Source of the DNA: Thermalbibacter longus
GTDB lineage: Bacteria; Chloroflexota; Chloroflexia; Thermomicrobiales; Thermomicrobiaceae
Direction: 5' to 3'
DNA: 64,000 bases
NCBI RefSeq assembly: GCF_023806485.1
Contig: NZ_JAMSLR010000008.1
Coordinates: 1-64,000 of the forward strand
Part shown: positions 35,799 to 47,394 of the stretch, piece by piece
Numbering within the stretch: the stretch's first letter is position 1
How the letters are laid out: each line of letters starts with the position of its first letter
The notes under the pieces: generated by a model
What the model was told of the DNA's origin: nothing
The model's input: the letters and a program-made list of their open reading frames with translations, nothing else
Databases searched by the model: none
Made by a program: the position numbers and the translations under genes

Positions 35799-36254
35799 AT
35801 GTCCGATGCGGTTCATGTGCAAGGAGGACCCTATCTACGATGCGCGCTTATCTGCGAGCGCGTACTCGAAGAAAAGGACAACGTGCTCAGCGCTGTTCGG
35901 ATCTTCGAGCGCTTCATCGTTGCCGCTACGGGACCGGATGCGCCAGAGAGCATCCCTAGGACCACTGTTCCTTTTGCTCTCCTGATCTCGTTCATTCCCG
36001 GGGAAGCCCGTGGGAGTGCCAGGGTCCAAGTTCAGATGGAAGAGCCATCTGGTCTCAAACGCGAGCCTCTAGAGTTTACCGTCCATTTCGACGCGCCGAG
36101 TAACCCAGTTAATCTTATCCTGAACTTTCAACTCGATATCGAACAGCCCGGACTTTACTGGTTTGACGTCTTGCTCGACGAAAGGCTCATTACGCGGGTG
36201 CCGCTGCTGTTACAATACCAGGCTACACGCTTACCTTCTCAGGGCCATGTGTAG
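35799..36254 (+). CDS. DUF6941-family protein
   Basis: A 151-residue protein. GAGGAG lies nine bases before the ATG. It starts MSDAVHVQGGPYLRCALICERVLEEKDNVLSAVRIFERFIV, the pattern of the DUF6941 family (short all-beta proteins of unknown function). The middle is a beta-rich domain (FALLISFIPGEARGSARVQVQM, NLILNFQLDIEQPGLYWFDVLL). Lower GC and different codon use from the flanking core genes indicate acquisition. Its 3' end overlaps the convergent gene by 32 bp. Confidence 0.6.
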   Translation: MSDAVHVQGGPYLRCALICERVLEEKDNVLSAVRIFERFIVAATGPDAPESIPRTTVPFALLISFIPGEARGSARVQVQMEEPSGLKREPLEFTVHFDAPSNPVNLILNFQLDIEQPGLYWFDVLLDERLITRVPLLLQYQATRLPSQGHV

Positions 36255-36555
36255 TTGATGCCATTGTGGCCGTATGCGTTCTAGTAACGGCCTCATTATC
36301 CACCGTCACCTGCAGTTGCCGAATAAGCGCTGCCAGTTCGCGGCGAAATTCCTGTTCGTCCAGGATATCCTCATGATATCGAACGATAGCAGCGTCGATA
36401 TTGAAGACAAGTTCCTGGAGCAACTCGTCGAAGATCGGATGCACAGGCCAAGTAAGACGGATGAACTCGCTCTCGAACTCGTCGAAGGAAAGCTTGCCAT
36501 CAAGATATGCGCTAGCGATTTGGGTCAGCTTGCTCACGATAGGAGCGACAGCCAT
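36223..36555 (-). CDS. small acidic helical protein, immunity-like
   Basis: A 110-residue protein starting MAVAPIVSKLTQIASAYLDGKLSFDEFESEFIRLTW. GGAGG lies eight bases before ATG 36555. The LDGKLSFDEFESEF segment has the character of small colicin-immunity-like helical proteins, but this resemblance is weak. The ATG overlaps the ATG of the divergent 36554 gene inside one CATG, and its ribosome-binding site lies inside that gene. The 3' end overlaps the DUF6941 gene. An antitoxin or immunity function is speculation. Confidence 0.55.
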   Translation of the reverse strand: MAVAPIVSKLTQIASAYLDGKLSFDEFESEFIRLTWPVHPIFDELLQELVFNIDAAIVRYHEDILDEQEFRRELAALIRQLQVTVDNEAVTRTHTATMASTTHGPEKVSV

Positions 36556-36883
36556 GGAGTCTCCCTCCTTTCCGGAAGTGAAGTACGTCACTCAGGAAGA
36601 AATGCGCATGCTCTTCAAGAATCACAGCTTTCTAGATCGCATTCAGCGGGGCGAACTAACTCCTCGTCTGAAAGGCAAGGCTCGTCATGTGAGTAACCCG
36701 AGCCACACCGAACACTGCAGTATGAGCCAGATAGTCTACTACTTTGATCGACAGGGCAGGCCTCTGGTGTTAGCCCACCAGTACGTCCGAAGTGACGGCA
36801 CCCTTGGCGCAAGCGGCCTCCCAGACCCGAAGCGGCTTCAGATCGGTGATGTCGTCTATAAACTGCTCAAATCGCGTGTCTAG
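36554..36883 (+). CDS. small basic protein, unknown
   Basis: A 109-residue protein starting MESPSFPEVKYVTQEEMRMLF. AGGAG precedes the ATG at good spacing. Basic, Lys/Arg/His-rich segments (TPRLKGKARHVSNPSHTEHC) and a beta-rich end (QIVYYFDRQGRPLVLAHQYVRSDG). I do not recognise a family. It shares the CATG start site with the divergent 36555 gene, so the promoters and ribosome-binding sites of the two must lie inside each other's coding sequence. A toxin-immunity relationship is one possible reading. Confidence 0.55.
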   Translation: MESPSFPEVKYVTQEEMRMLFKNHSFLDRIQRGELTPRLKGKARHVSNPSHTEHCSMSQIVYYFDRQGRPLVLAHQYVRSDGTLGASGLPDPKRLQIGDVVYKLLKSRV

Positions 36884-37054
36884 GGGCATGATGCGTGCAG
36901 CCCTCCTCTGGAGCTACCAAACGCACGACGAACTAATGATGACACTTTTCTGGTCGCCTGTCATGCGGCCTGCTCCACACTTCCGTTCGCGCGTTCAGCG
37001 ACATCGTCAGCACGACCACTAGCGCCGCGTTGTTAGTCTTCTACAATTCGGCCC

Positions 37055-38683
37055 GTGAGCGATGCCGCGCCTGGGCAGACCCAGGAGTTGACCAGCATCG
37101 ATGGCGATACCAGCCGCGGCGTGGCCGGGAACGCTGCGATCGTCGCGGCCGCGTTCGTGCTGAGCCGGGTGCTCGGCCTGGTTCGCGAGATGCTGATCGC
37201 GGCCCGCTTCGGCACCGGCCCCGACTACGACGCATACGTGGCGGCCTTCCGCATCCCCGACCTCCTCTTCCTCGTGGTGATGAGCGGCGCTTTCGGATCG
37301 GCGTTCATCCCGGTCTTCGGCGGGCTGCTCGCTCGCGGCGACCGGGCGCGCGCCTGGCGGCTCGCCAATACCGTCCTCACGCTGGCGCTCGTCGTGCTCG
37401 CGGCCGCCTCGCTGCTCACCGTTCTGCTCGCGGGATGGCTGATCCGCGCGCTGGTCGCCCCCGGTCTCGCCCCGCCACAGCAAGAGCTCGCAACCGACCT
37501 GACCCGTTTGCTCCTGCTCTCCCCGCTCCTCCTCGGCCTCGGAGCAGCCGGCAAAGGGATGCTCGAAGCCCAGCACGCCTTCGCGGTGGCCGCCTTCGCG
37601 CCGGTGCTCTACAACCTCGGCATCATCCTCGGCGCCCTCTTCCTCGCTCCCGCCTACGGGCCGTTCGGCCTGGCGATCGGCGTCATCGGAGGCGCTATCG
37701 GCCATGCCGGGATCCAGTTCCTCGACCTGCTACGCCGCGGCTGGCGCTTCGTCCCGGCTCTGGATCTGCGCACCGAGGGGCTGGATCAAGTCGGCCGCTT
37801 GATGGCGCCGCGCATCCTGGGGCAGGCTGCCTTTCAGATCAACATGATCGTGCTGACGAACTTCGCCTCTCGGCTGGGCGAGCGGCACGTCTCCGCGCTC
37901 AACTACGCCTTCCAGCTCTTCATGTTGCCGCACGGCGTGCTCGCACTCAGCCTCTCGACCGTGATCTTCCCGCTGATGGCCCGGCAGTTCGCTGTGGGCG
38001 ATCTCCCTAGCGTGCACCGGACGCTCCAGCAGGCCCTCTCCCCGTTGCTCTTCCTGACCATCCCGGCGACCCTCGGCCTCCTGCTGTTCCGTACCAGCAT
38101 CGTGCAGGTGCTGTTCCAGTTCGGCGCCTTCTCGGCGACCTCGACCGAGTTGGTCGCCGCCGCGCTCGGCTACTTCGCCCCCGGCCTGGTCGCCTTCGCC
38201 GTCGTCGAGGCCGTCACCCGCGCCTTCTACGCCATGCACGATACGCTGACGCCGGTCTTAGCGGCGGTCATCACTATCGCCGCCAACATCGCGCTGAGCT
38301 GGCTGTTGATGCCCTCCCTCGGCCATCGCGGGCTAGCTCTCAGCCTCTCGCTCACCACCACCCTGGAGATGGCAATTCTCCTGCTGGTACTACGTCGCCG
38401 TCTGGGCGGCTTCGGAGCTGGGCTCCCCGGATCGCTGGCGCGGATGCTGGCCGCCGGAGCAGTGATGGCCGTGGCCGGTTGGTGGCTAGCTGGCCCGCTG
38501 GCCCTCGCTACCGACCCGGCCGCTGGTCGCTCGGTTAGCCAGGTCCTCGCCTTCGCCTACACGCTGGTAGCAGTGGCCGCCTGCTACTTCGTCGCTGCCT
38601 ACTGCCTCGGCGTCCCCGAGCTGCAGACACTGTTTCGACGCATTGCCTCCAAGCGGCGCTCGACGGCGAGTAACGCCGATTGA
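37055..38683 (+). CDS. murJ: lipid II flippase MurJ
   Basis: A 542-residue MOP-superfamily protein with about fourteen membrane helices. It starts with a soluble tail, then [41 protein letters not shown], the MurJ signature, and has [19 protein letters not shown] and [22 protein letters not shown]. It flips lipid II for cell-wall synthesis. GTG 37055 has no clear Shine-Dalgarno, and TACAAT ends seven bases before it, so a leaderless mRNA is possible. Core-type codon use resumes here. Confidence 0.94.
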   Translation: MSDAAPGQTQELTSIDGDTSRGVAGNAAIVAAAFVLSRVLGLVREMLIAARFGTGPDYDAYVAAFRIPDLLFLVVMSGAFGSAFIPVFGGLLARGDRARAWRLANTVLTLALVVLAAASLLTVLLAGWLIRALVAPGLAPPQQELATDLTRLLLLSPLLLGLGAAGKGMLEAQHAFAVAAFAPVLYNLGIILGALFLAPAYGPFGLAIGVIGGAIGHAGIQFLDLLRRGWRFVPALDLRTEGLDQVGRLMAPRILGQAAFQINMIVLTNFASRLGERHVSALNYAFQLFMLPHGVLALSLSTVIFPLMARQFAVGDLPSVHRTLQQALSPLLFLTIPATLGLLLFRTSIVQVLFQFGAFSATSTELVAAALGYFAPGLVAFAVVEAVTRAFYAMHDTLTPVLAAVITIAANIALSWLLMPSLGHRGLALSLSLTTTLEMAILLLVLRRRLGGFGAGLPGSLARMLAAGAVMAVAGWWLAGPLALATDPAAGRSVSQVLAFAYTLVAVAACYFVAAYCLGVPELQTLFRRIASKRRSTASNAD

Positions 38684-38744
38684 GCGCGGCTGTGACGGCT
38701 ATACTTGCACGGTGACGCCGAAGGCGGCGCGTTCGAGGGGCGCT

Positions 38745-40573
<1,829 letters not shown>

Positions 40574-40577
<4 letters not shown>

Positions 40578-41968
40578 GCGCGCTCGCTGACATCACGATC
40601 GTCGGGTTGGGGCCGGGACGAGCTGAGCTCCTGACGCTGGAAGCCCGCGAGGCCCTGCGGGCAGGGCGAGTCTTCCTGCGCACGCGCCGGCACCCTACCG
40701 TTGCCGAGCTACCCGAGGCCAGCGCCTCGCCCTCCTTCGACGAGCTCTACGAATGGGCCGAGACCTTCGAGGAGGTCTACCTGGGCATCGTCGACTCCCT
40801 CCTGTTCGAAGCAGCGCGTGGGCCGCTCGTTTACGCCGTGCCCGGCCACCCGCTGGTCGGCGAGGCGAGCGCGCGTCTCGTCTTGCAGCGGGCTCCTGAA
40901 CGGGGTCTGCGGGTGCGGATCGTGCCCGGACTGAGTTTCGTGGACGTGACTTTGCCCCTGCTCGGGATCGACGCGCTGGGCGAGAACCTCCAGATCGTCG
41001 ACGCTCTGGAGCTGGTCGCCTGCGTCGAGCGCCAGCCGTTCTCGGGCGGTGGCTGGCCGCTCTCACCGCTGCGACCAGCGCTTATCGGACAGGTCTACAG
41101 CCGGCTGATCGCTGGTGACGTCAAGCTGGCGCTGTTCCGGCTGTATCCGGAAGATTGGCCGGTGACCTTGGTACAGGCCGCCGGGACAGCAGAGGCGGCG
41201 ACGTGGGAGATCCCGCTCTACGAGCTCGACCACCGGGAGGTCGACCACCTGACCGCTGTCTATCTGCCCGCAGTGCCTGTCGAGGACGCTCAGAGCGTCG
41301 AGGCTCTCCAGCGGATCGTGGCTCGGCTGCGAGCGCCCGGTGGATGCCCCTGGGATCGCGAGCAGACCCACCGCACGCTGCTTCGCCACCTCATCGAAGA
41401 GGCCTACGAGGTCGCCGATGCCATCGAGTCCGGCGATCCCGAAGCGCTCCGCGACGAGCTGGGCGACTATTTGCTCCAAGCGCTGATGCACGCCCAGATC
41501 GCCGAGGAAGCGGGCGACTTCACCTTGGAAGAAGTCGCCAGGCATGAGATCGACAAGCTCGTGCGGCGGCACCCCCACGTCTTCGGAAATGTCACAGCCG
41601 AGACCGCAGGAGCCGTCCTCGCGAACTGGGAGCGCATCAAGGACGCGGAGCGCCACGAGCGTGGAGAAGCCCAGGAGCACCCGCTGGGACGCATACCGGC
41701 GGCGATGCCGGCGCTCGCGCGGGCGCAGGCGCTGATCCGCCGAGCTCGCAGGCGCGGTCTCGAGGTGATCCCGGCTGGCGAACTGTCCGCCTGGCGATCG
41801 GCATTCGGCGATCGCAGCATGGCCGAGGACAGGCTCCCGCTGGCGCTGGCAGCGTTGTGCGCGCTTGCCCAGGACGCCGGCCTCGATGCCGAGCAGTCCC
41901 TACGACGGTGGACGCTCGACACCGAGGCACGATTGCGCCGGGACGAGCCGACAGCGATCGACGGCTAA
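40574..41968 (+). CDS. YabN-like protein: tetrapyrrole methylase domain plus MazG
   Basis: A 464-residue two-domain protein. The N-terminal half has the corrin/porphyrin methylase fold ([37 protein letters not shown]). The C-terminal half is a MazG nucleotide pyrophosphohydrolase with [14 protein letters not shown] and [15 protein letters not shown], the ExxE and ExxD magnesium ligands. YabN homologues hydrolyse NTPs or their analogues; the methylase half has no proven substrate. The GTG overlaps the lepA stop by four bases (GTGA). Confidence 0.92.
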
Positions 41969-42020
41969 CGTGTGGAACACTCGGTGGGGAACCGGTACTG
42001 GGACGAGGAGAGGTGACAGC

Positions 42021-43850
42021 ATGACGGAGTCCCCGGTGACGGCGCGACGGCCAGGCGCGCGGTCTTACACCACCTGTGGAGAGCTCCGGATCGGCGATGC
42101 CGGCCGGGTCGTGACGCTCAAGGGCTGGGTGAACCGGCGGCGCGATCACGGCGGCCTGATTTTCCTCGACTTGCGCGACCGGTATGGTATCACCCAGGTG
42201 GTCGCCAACCCGGAGCATTCGCCGGACGCACACGCCGTCGCTGAGCGCGCTCGCGGCGAGTACGTGCTGGCAGTAACCGGCCGTGTGGTCGCCCGGCCCG
42301 AGGGGACGGTCAATCTCTCCCTACCCACCGGCGAGATCGAGGTGCTGGCTGAGCGGATCGAGATCCTCAACCCGTCCAAGCCGCTGCCCTTCCCGATCCA
42401 TGAGGAGGCTGAGGTTGATGAGTCGCTCCGGCTCGAGTTCCGGTACCTCGACCTCCGGCGCGAGCGCATGCAGCGCAACCTGATGCTGCGCCACCAGGTA
42501 ACGCGCTTTATCCGGCAGTACCTCGACGAGCGCGACTTCGTCGAGGTCGAGACGCCGATGCTGATCAAGAGCACGCCGGAAGGCGCTCGAGACTACGTCG
42601 TCCCCAGCCGCCTGTTTCCCGGGCACTTCTACGCGCTGCCCCAGTCTCCGCAGCAGCTCAAGCAGCTCCTGATGGTGGCCGGCTTCGACCGCTACTACCA
42701 GATCGCTCGCTGCATGCGCGATGAGGACCTGCGGGCCGACCGGCAGCCGGAGTTCACTCAGCTCGACCTCGAGATGTCGTTCGTCGACGTCGAGGACGTT
42801 CTGCTTCTGATCGAGGGACTCTACACCGAGCTCTTCGAGCGGTTCTCGAGCAAGCCGATCCGCCAGAAGCCGTTCCCGCGCTTGACGTTCGCCGAGGCGA
42901 TGCTCCGCTACGGGAGCGATAAGCCGGATCTGCGGTTCAGCATGGAGATCGGCGACGTGACCGACATCGTAACCGGCAGCCAGTTCTCTGTCTTCGCCCG
43001 CGCCGTCGAAGAGGGGGGCGTGGTGCGCGGACTGGTCGCGCCGGGACTGTCGGGCGCGTCGCGGCGCCAGACCGATGAGCTGACCGAGCTCGCGCGCAGC
43101 TTCGGCGCCCGCGGGCTAGTGTGGCTCGCGTTACAGCAGGAGGAGGGGGCACTCAGCGCCCGCTCTCCCGTCGCCAAGTTCCTCAGCGGCGAGGAGATCG
43201 ACGGCATTGCTGGCCGGTTGGGTGGCAAGCCAGGAGACCTGGTCCTCCTTGTGGCAGATCAGGCCAGTGTGGCCGCCAACGCGCTCGGCCGGTTGCGGAG
43301 CCACCTCGGCCACGAGTTGGGGCTCGTCGACACCGGGGTACACGCCTTCTGTTGGGTGGTCGATCCGCCGCTCTTCGAGTGGGACGCCGAGGCCGGCCGC
43401 TGGGAGGCGATGCATCACCCGTTCACCGCGCCGGTCGACGACGACCTTCCCTTACTGGAGACCGAGCCGGGCCGGGTGCGGGCCAAGGCGTACGACCTCG
43501 TCGCCGACGGCTGGGAACTCGGAACCGGCAGCATCCGGATCCACCGGCGAGAGGTTCAGAACGCGATCTTCCGCATCATGGGCTACGACGAGTCCGAGAT
43601 CGAGCGGCGCTTCGGCCACCTGCTGCGCGCCTTCGAGTACGGGGCCCCGCCGCATGGCGGCATGGCACCGGGTCTCGACCGCACAGTCATGATCCTGGCC
43701 GGGGAGGAGAACATCCGCGAGGTCATCGCCTTCCCGAAGAACCAGCGCGCGCAGGATTTGATGTTCGGCGCGCCCTCGCCGATCGACGAGCAGCAGCTCC
43801 GCGAGCTGCACATCCGGGTGGTGCTGCCGGAGGAAGAGGAGCAGGGATAG
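42021..43850 (+). CDS. aspS: aspartyl-tRNA synthetase (probably non-discriminating)
   Basis: A 609-residue class IIb synthetase with an OB-fold anticodon domain ([26 protein letters not shown]), catalytic motif 2 ([14 protein letters not shown] region and [22 protein letters not shown]), the GAD insert and motif 3 ([14 protein letters not shown]). His43 in NRRRDHGG is at the position that favours non-discriminating enzymes, which also charge tRNA-Asn and depend on GatCAB. GAGGAG precedes the ATG. It follows the MazG gene in the same direction. Confidence 0.95.
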   Translation: MTESPVTARRPGARSYTTCGELRIGDAGRVVTLKGWVNRRRDHGGLIFLDLRDRYGITQVVANPEHSPDAHAVAERARGEYVLAVTGRVVARPEGTVNLSLPTGEIEVLAERIEILNPSKPLPFPIHEEAEVDESLRLEFRYLDLRRERMQRNLMLRHQVTRFIRQYLDERDFVEVETPMLIKSTPEGARDYVVPSRLFPGHFYALPQSPQQLKQLLMVAGFDRYYQIARCMRDEDLRADRQPEFTQLDLEMSFVDVEDVLLLIEGLYTELFERFSSKPIRQKPFPRLTFAEAMLRYGSDKPDLRFSMEIGDVTDIVTGSQFSVFARAVEEGGVVRGLVAPGLSGASRRQTDELTELARSFGARGLVWLALQQEEGALSARSPVAKFLSGEEIDGIAGRLGGKPGDLVLLVADQASVAANALGRLRSHLGHELGLVDTGVHAFCWVVDPPLFEWDAEAGRWEAMHHPFTAPVDDDLPLLETEPGRVRAKAYDLVADGWELGTGSIRIHRREVQNAIFRIMGYDESEIERRFGHLLRAFEYGAPPHGGMAPGLDRTVMILAGEENIREVIAFPKNQRAQDLMFGAPSPIDEQQLRELHIRVVLPEEEEQG

Positions 43851-43978
43851 CAGGCTCAGTCGACAGCCGTCGCTCGGGGCGGCCTCATGCCACCGCCTGC
43901 CGAGGCCGTTCGGTGGCTGCAAGCGAGCCCTCTAGTTCTCCGATTCCGAACCTGGGCTTTGCTGCCGCTCGCTCTCAC

Positions 43979-45712
43979 TCAGTCCTCGTACAGGCGCTCA
44001 CCACGGTGCAGGCGCTGCGCGATCCGAAAGGTCTGGCTCTGCGCCCGCACCGTGGGCGCGTGCGCCGCGAGATAGCGCGCCGCAGCGACCAGGATGTGCA
44101 TAGCCTCCTCTGATCGCCCGCGGTGCGAAGCCTGTCGGGCCGCGGCCTCGACCATCTGGATCGTGTGGAAGTTGCGATCCTCCCGCAGCAACAACCGCCC
44201 CAGCGCCGCGATCAGCTTCGCTGGATCGCCCCCGCCGGCCAGGTAGCGAGCCACCAGGCGACCAGCCTCGTCGACTTGCTGCTGCCGGTCGAGCAGCGCC
44301 GCCAGCTCGTCCAGCAGCGCCTGCGGGTCAGGGGGAGCTTCATCGACCGCGGGTAGCCGCACAGCCGGCACGTTCAGGAACCGGTCGAGGTAGACGCTCA
44401 TCGCCGCGTCGAACACGCCGCGGAGCAGTTCCGGCGAGGGCGCCCGGCGCAGCCCCTGCTCGACGGCGTTCGCGAACGTGAACGTGTGCAGCGCCGTGTC
44501 CCAGTCCCCGAACTCGTTACTCGTCGGGAAGCGGGCGATGCGCAGCGCGGCAGCGTAGGAGACCGTGGCGGCCAATTCGACCTCGGTAGCGCCTTGCCTC
44601 AGCGCCTCCAGCAGTCCCTCCGCGATCGCGCGCGGGTCGTCCCCGAGCAGCACCGGAACGAGGTGCCTCGCGCCCTGCCATGTGCCGCGGCGCGCGCGCC
44701 CGGCGCCCAGAGCCTCGGGCAGGGCCGCGAACGCCTGGTCGAGAATTGCTACGAGGTCGACTGGATGACGCCACTGGTTCGACTCCTCCATCCGGTCGCC
44801 ATCGGCATAGCCTGGTACCAGGCTACCGAGTACCGGCTCAGCTAGAGCCCAGCCCACGGCGTCCAGCGCTTCGAGCGCCTTGTTCGTGAAGTCGAGCGGG
44901 TGGCCGGTACTGACGTACCGGTGATCGGTGATGGCCGCGAACAGCATGTCGGCCAACTGCCGGCGCTCGGCTCCGGCGTGCACTGCCGAGACGACGCAGC
45001 GCTCGGCCCCCTCGGCGTCGCGCACCTCGATGAACCGCCGAAACCAGCGCTTGAGCGTGTCAACGTCATGTGGCCCTCCGGGTAGCGGACGGAGTGGGAA
45101 GCGCGGCGACGAGTTCCGGGTATCGTTGGCCACCGCCGACAGCCCGTGGTAGAGCGCCTGGGCCCGATCCTCAGGCGCGAGGTGCGGGAGCAGATTGACC
45201 ATGCAGGCGAGGATCGTGAGTCCCTGCCCCCAGCCCTCCCGGCGATACCTCGTACCGAATTCGAGGCCGATCCGGGCCGGCAAAGCTGGATCCCCGGCAC
45301 CGTCGAGCATGGCGATGGCGGCCTTGGCGATCACCAGCGGGATATTGCGCTCCAGGCCCTCGCGCAGCCGGGTGCATTGCCGCTCCTGGGCATCTGCCGG
45401 TGGAGTCAGATCGACCCACACCTCGCCCCCGCGGATCTCGACCGGGAAGGTTCGAACATCGCCGGCCCAGGGATCGAACGTCCCACCGGTCGCGATATCG
45501 AAGCGGGCATGGTGCCAGTGGCAGGTCAGGATACCGCCCTGGACGGTGCCGCGATGCAGTGGGAAGCCCATGTGCGGGCAGCGATTGTCCAGGGCATAGA
45601 CGCGCTCGCCCTGCGCGATCAGCAGGATCGCTTGCCCGTCGAGCGAAACGGCCAGGCGCCCGGCCTGCTGGAGCTGGTCTAGACGCGCTGCACGGACGTA
45701 CCGGTTCGCCAT
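43979..45712 (-). CDS. Rieske [2Fe-2S] domain fused to a large helical domain
   Basis: A 577-residue protein. The N-terminal 100 residues are a Rieske ferredoxin-like domain with CPHMG near residue 43 and CHWHHARFD near residue 62. The next 470 residues are mostly alpha-helical and I cannot assign them with confidence; HPLDFTNKALEALDAVG and similar His-rich stretches resemble questin-oxidase-like proteins. The fusion suggests an electron-transfer partner for an oxidase-like domain. The ATG at 45712 has GGAGG upstream. Confidence 0.75.
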   Translation of the reverse strand: MANRYVRAARLDQLQQAGRLAVSLDGQAILLIAQGERVYALDNRCPHMGFPLHRGTVQGGILTCHWHHARFDIATGGTFDPWAGDVRTFPVEIRGGEVWVDLTPPADAQERQCTRLREGLERNIPLVIAKAAIAMLDGAGDPALPARIGLEFGTRYRREGWGQGLTILACMVNLLPHLAPEDRAQALYHGLSAVANDTRNSSPRFPLRPLPGGPHDVDTLKRWFRRFIEVRDAEGAERCVVSAVHAGAERRQLADMLFAAITDHRYVSTGHPLDFTNKALEALDAVGWALAEPVLGSLVPGYADGDRMEESNQWRHPVDLVAILDQAFAALPEALGAGRARRGTWQGARHLVPVLLGDDPRAIAEGLLEALRQGATEVELAATVSYAAALRIARFPTSNEFGDWDTALHTFTFANAVEQGLRRAPSPELLRGVFDAAMSVYLDRFLNVPAVRLPAVDEAPPDPQALLDELAALLDRQQQVDEAGRLVARYLAGGGDPAKLIAALGRLLLREDRNFHTIQMVEAAARQASHRGRSEEAMHILVAAARYLAAHAPTVRAQSQTFRIAQRLHRGERLYED

Positions 45713-45936
45713 CGTGTCCTCCTGCCCGCTCTCTCCCCGCACATGCTCCCCAGACTCGTGTCCCTCGCCCGGAGCCAGTCAGTGCTGGTGTCCGGGGCCG
45801 CAAGCGACACCGCGACCCTTCTCGCTCGAGACGGTACCCGCAGTATTAGCTCTCGCATCGAGAGTACAGCCTATGTACCGCATCTGTCCCTGTCCATCTG
45901 GCCAGGTCCTCGCAGAGAACCCTCATCCCATGAGCC

Positions 45937-46220
45937 TCAATCTGGCAGTCGATGATCAGGAGTGGCCCCGCGCTTGGCGAGTATGAGCCCTCTGACACGG
46001 TACCCGAGCGTCTCGTAGAAGCGGATCGCCGCTCTGTTGGCAGCATCGCAGTCGAGGAGAAGGTCGACAGCGCCCTGTGCCTTCGCCCACCCCTCAGCGG
46101 CGCGCATCAGGCGCCTGCCGATGCCGCGCCGCGATACTCCGCACTGACCATAATAGCCAACCAGGCCGTTGCCCGGGGGCGGATCATGCCGGACGTGGGT
46201 GACGGTTGCGCGAGGCGGAC
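45937..46220 (-). pseudogene. frameshifted GNAT acetyltransferase
   Basis: The C-terminal part of a GNAT domain is clear in one frame: RGIGRRLMRAAEGWAK, then LLDCDAANRAAIRFYETLGYRVRG. The preceding strand (MIRPRATAWLAIMVSAEYRG) is in the next frame, and one base appears lost at about 46117-46128 between EYRG and GIG. The N-terminus is missing or short. So the locus looks like a degraded gene, though a sequencing error could also explain it. It lies downstream of the Mn catalase terminator. Confidence 0.55.
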
Positions 46221-46237
46221 AAGTTGCAGAAACAACA

Positions 46238-46266
46238 CGAGCGGGCCGCAGTCCACGGCCCGCTCG
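46238..46266 (-). terminator. rho-independent-type terminator of the Mn catalase gene
   Basis: An 11-bp perfect stem, CGAGCGGGCCG at 46238-46248 and CGGCCCGCTCG at 46256-46266, with a 7-base loop. On the minus strand it is followed by TGTTGTTT. It lies 37 bases after the catalase stop. Confidence 0.7.
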
Positions 46267-46302
46267 CATGCCGTCCCAAGCTGCTCTTCGTCGGCCAGGG
46301 CG

Positions 46303-47190
46303 TCAGGACGCCGCTAGCTTCCGCGCCAGCTCCACGATCTCTTCGGGAGCCAGTCCCGGTGCGAACTCCTCTTCCACTGGCGGCAAATCGGGCACCGGCC
46401 CACCAGCCGGCGGCCCATCGACGACCTCCAGCTCCCCATCGCCGCCTGGCGCCGGGCCGCGCCAGATAGTTGCCAAGTCCTTATAGTCTTCTAGGCTGAA
46501 CCGGTAGAGCTTGCGGTGCACGCCCATCTCCTCGAACTTCCGGGCCTCCGGGAAGCGGGCGTTCTCGATCTTCGGGATCGGCAGCAGCTTGCTGACCTCG
46601 ACGCCAGTCAGCGATTCCAGCGCCTTGGCGTAGGCCATCGCGTGCACGCCGCCGCGCACGAGCAGGTACCCGATCATCTCCCTCGCGACCGGGTTGTTCG
46701 TCATCTCGTAGACCCGGATCTTCTGAAGACGCGCACCGTTTTCGAGGAAGAAGTTGTGGAGCAGGTCGAGGATAAGGTTCCCACTGGAGAAGACATAGTC
46801 GCCACTCCAGTGCGCCCCCATCGAGTTCCCCACCAAAGCCGTCTGCGCTGTGGAGATGAAGTGGTGCGTGTTGCGCGCGTTTACCCCGGCGCTCAAGGGC
46901 GCCGTTTCAGGCGCACCCGGCCGCGTTGCCCCGGTCAGCATCAGATTGATCGTCGCGGCAACCAGCTCGATATGGCCGAGCTCTTCGGTCGCGATGTTGG
47001 CGATGAGGTCATAGTACGGGCGGAGCTTGTCGCGCCCGCGGAAGTTGAAAGACTGATACGTATAGTTCATCAGCGTGGACATCTCGCCGAAGCGACCGCC
47101 CAAAAGTTCCTGCACAGCGGCTGCCGCGTTCGGGTCCGGCTCCTTCGGTTGCGGCAGTTCGACCTGCAGGCGATCGATTCGAAGATACAC
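46303..47190 (-). CDS. non-haem manganese catalase
   Basis: A 295-residue dimanganese ferritin-like catalase. It starts (GTG) YLRIDRLQVELPQPKEPDPNAAAAVQELLGGRFGEMSTLMNYTYQSFNFRGRDKLRPYYDLIA, the family N-terminus. Mn ligands are in GEMSTLMNYTYQS, ATEELGHIELV and GGVHAMAYAKALE. GTG 47190 has AAGGAGG upstream; the 14-residue longer frame is not homologous. It removes hydrogen peroxide and lies behind a PerR/Fur regulator in the same direction. A GGACAATGCC sequence at 47215-47224 resembles the regulator half-site. Confidence 0.95.
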   Translation of the reverse strand: MYLRIDRLQVELPQPKEPDPNAAAAVQELLGGRFGEMSTLMNYTYQSFNFRGRDKLRPYYDLIANIATEELGHIELVAATINLMLTGATRPGAPETAPLSAGVNARNTHHFISTAQTALVGNSMGAHWSGDYVFSSGNLILDLLHNFFLENGARLQKIRVYEMTNNPVAREMIGYLLVRGGVHAMAYAKALESLTGVEVSKLLPIPKIENARFPEARKFEEMGVHRKLYRFSLEDYKDLATIWRGPAPGGDGELEVVDGPPAGGPVPDLPPVEEEFAPGLAPEEIVELARKLAAS

Positions 47191-47394
47191 CCCGATCCTC
47201 CTTCCGATCTCTTCGGACAATGCCGTTTCCATCCTCAGGACGCCGTGCCGGTTCGGTAAGGGTGAGATGCTGGAGATCCTGGGCTCGCTCGATCATGGAG
47301 CGGAAGATCGTACTGGCTGCCGGCGCAGCGCGCGCCGCGTCTCATCGTCCATCCGGCGGCCCTCGACAGGACCGGACGGGATTCGTGCTGAGCC

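Noticed and set aside
37041-37057. Definite leaderless promoter of murJ
   Set aside because: TACAAT lies seven bases before the GTG, but no -35 match is present at 16-18 bp, so I mention it only in the murJ entry.
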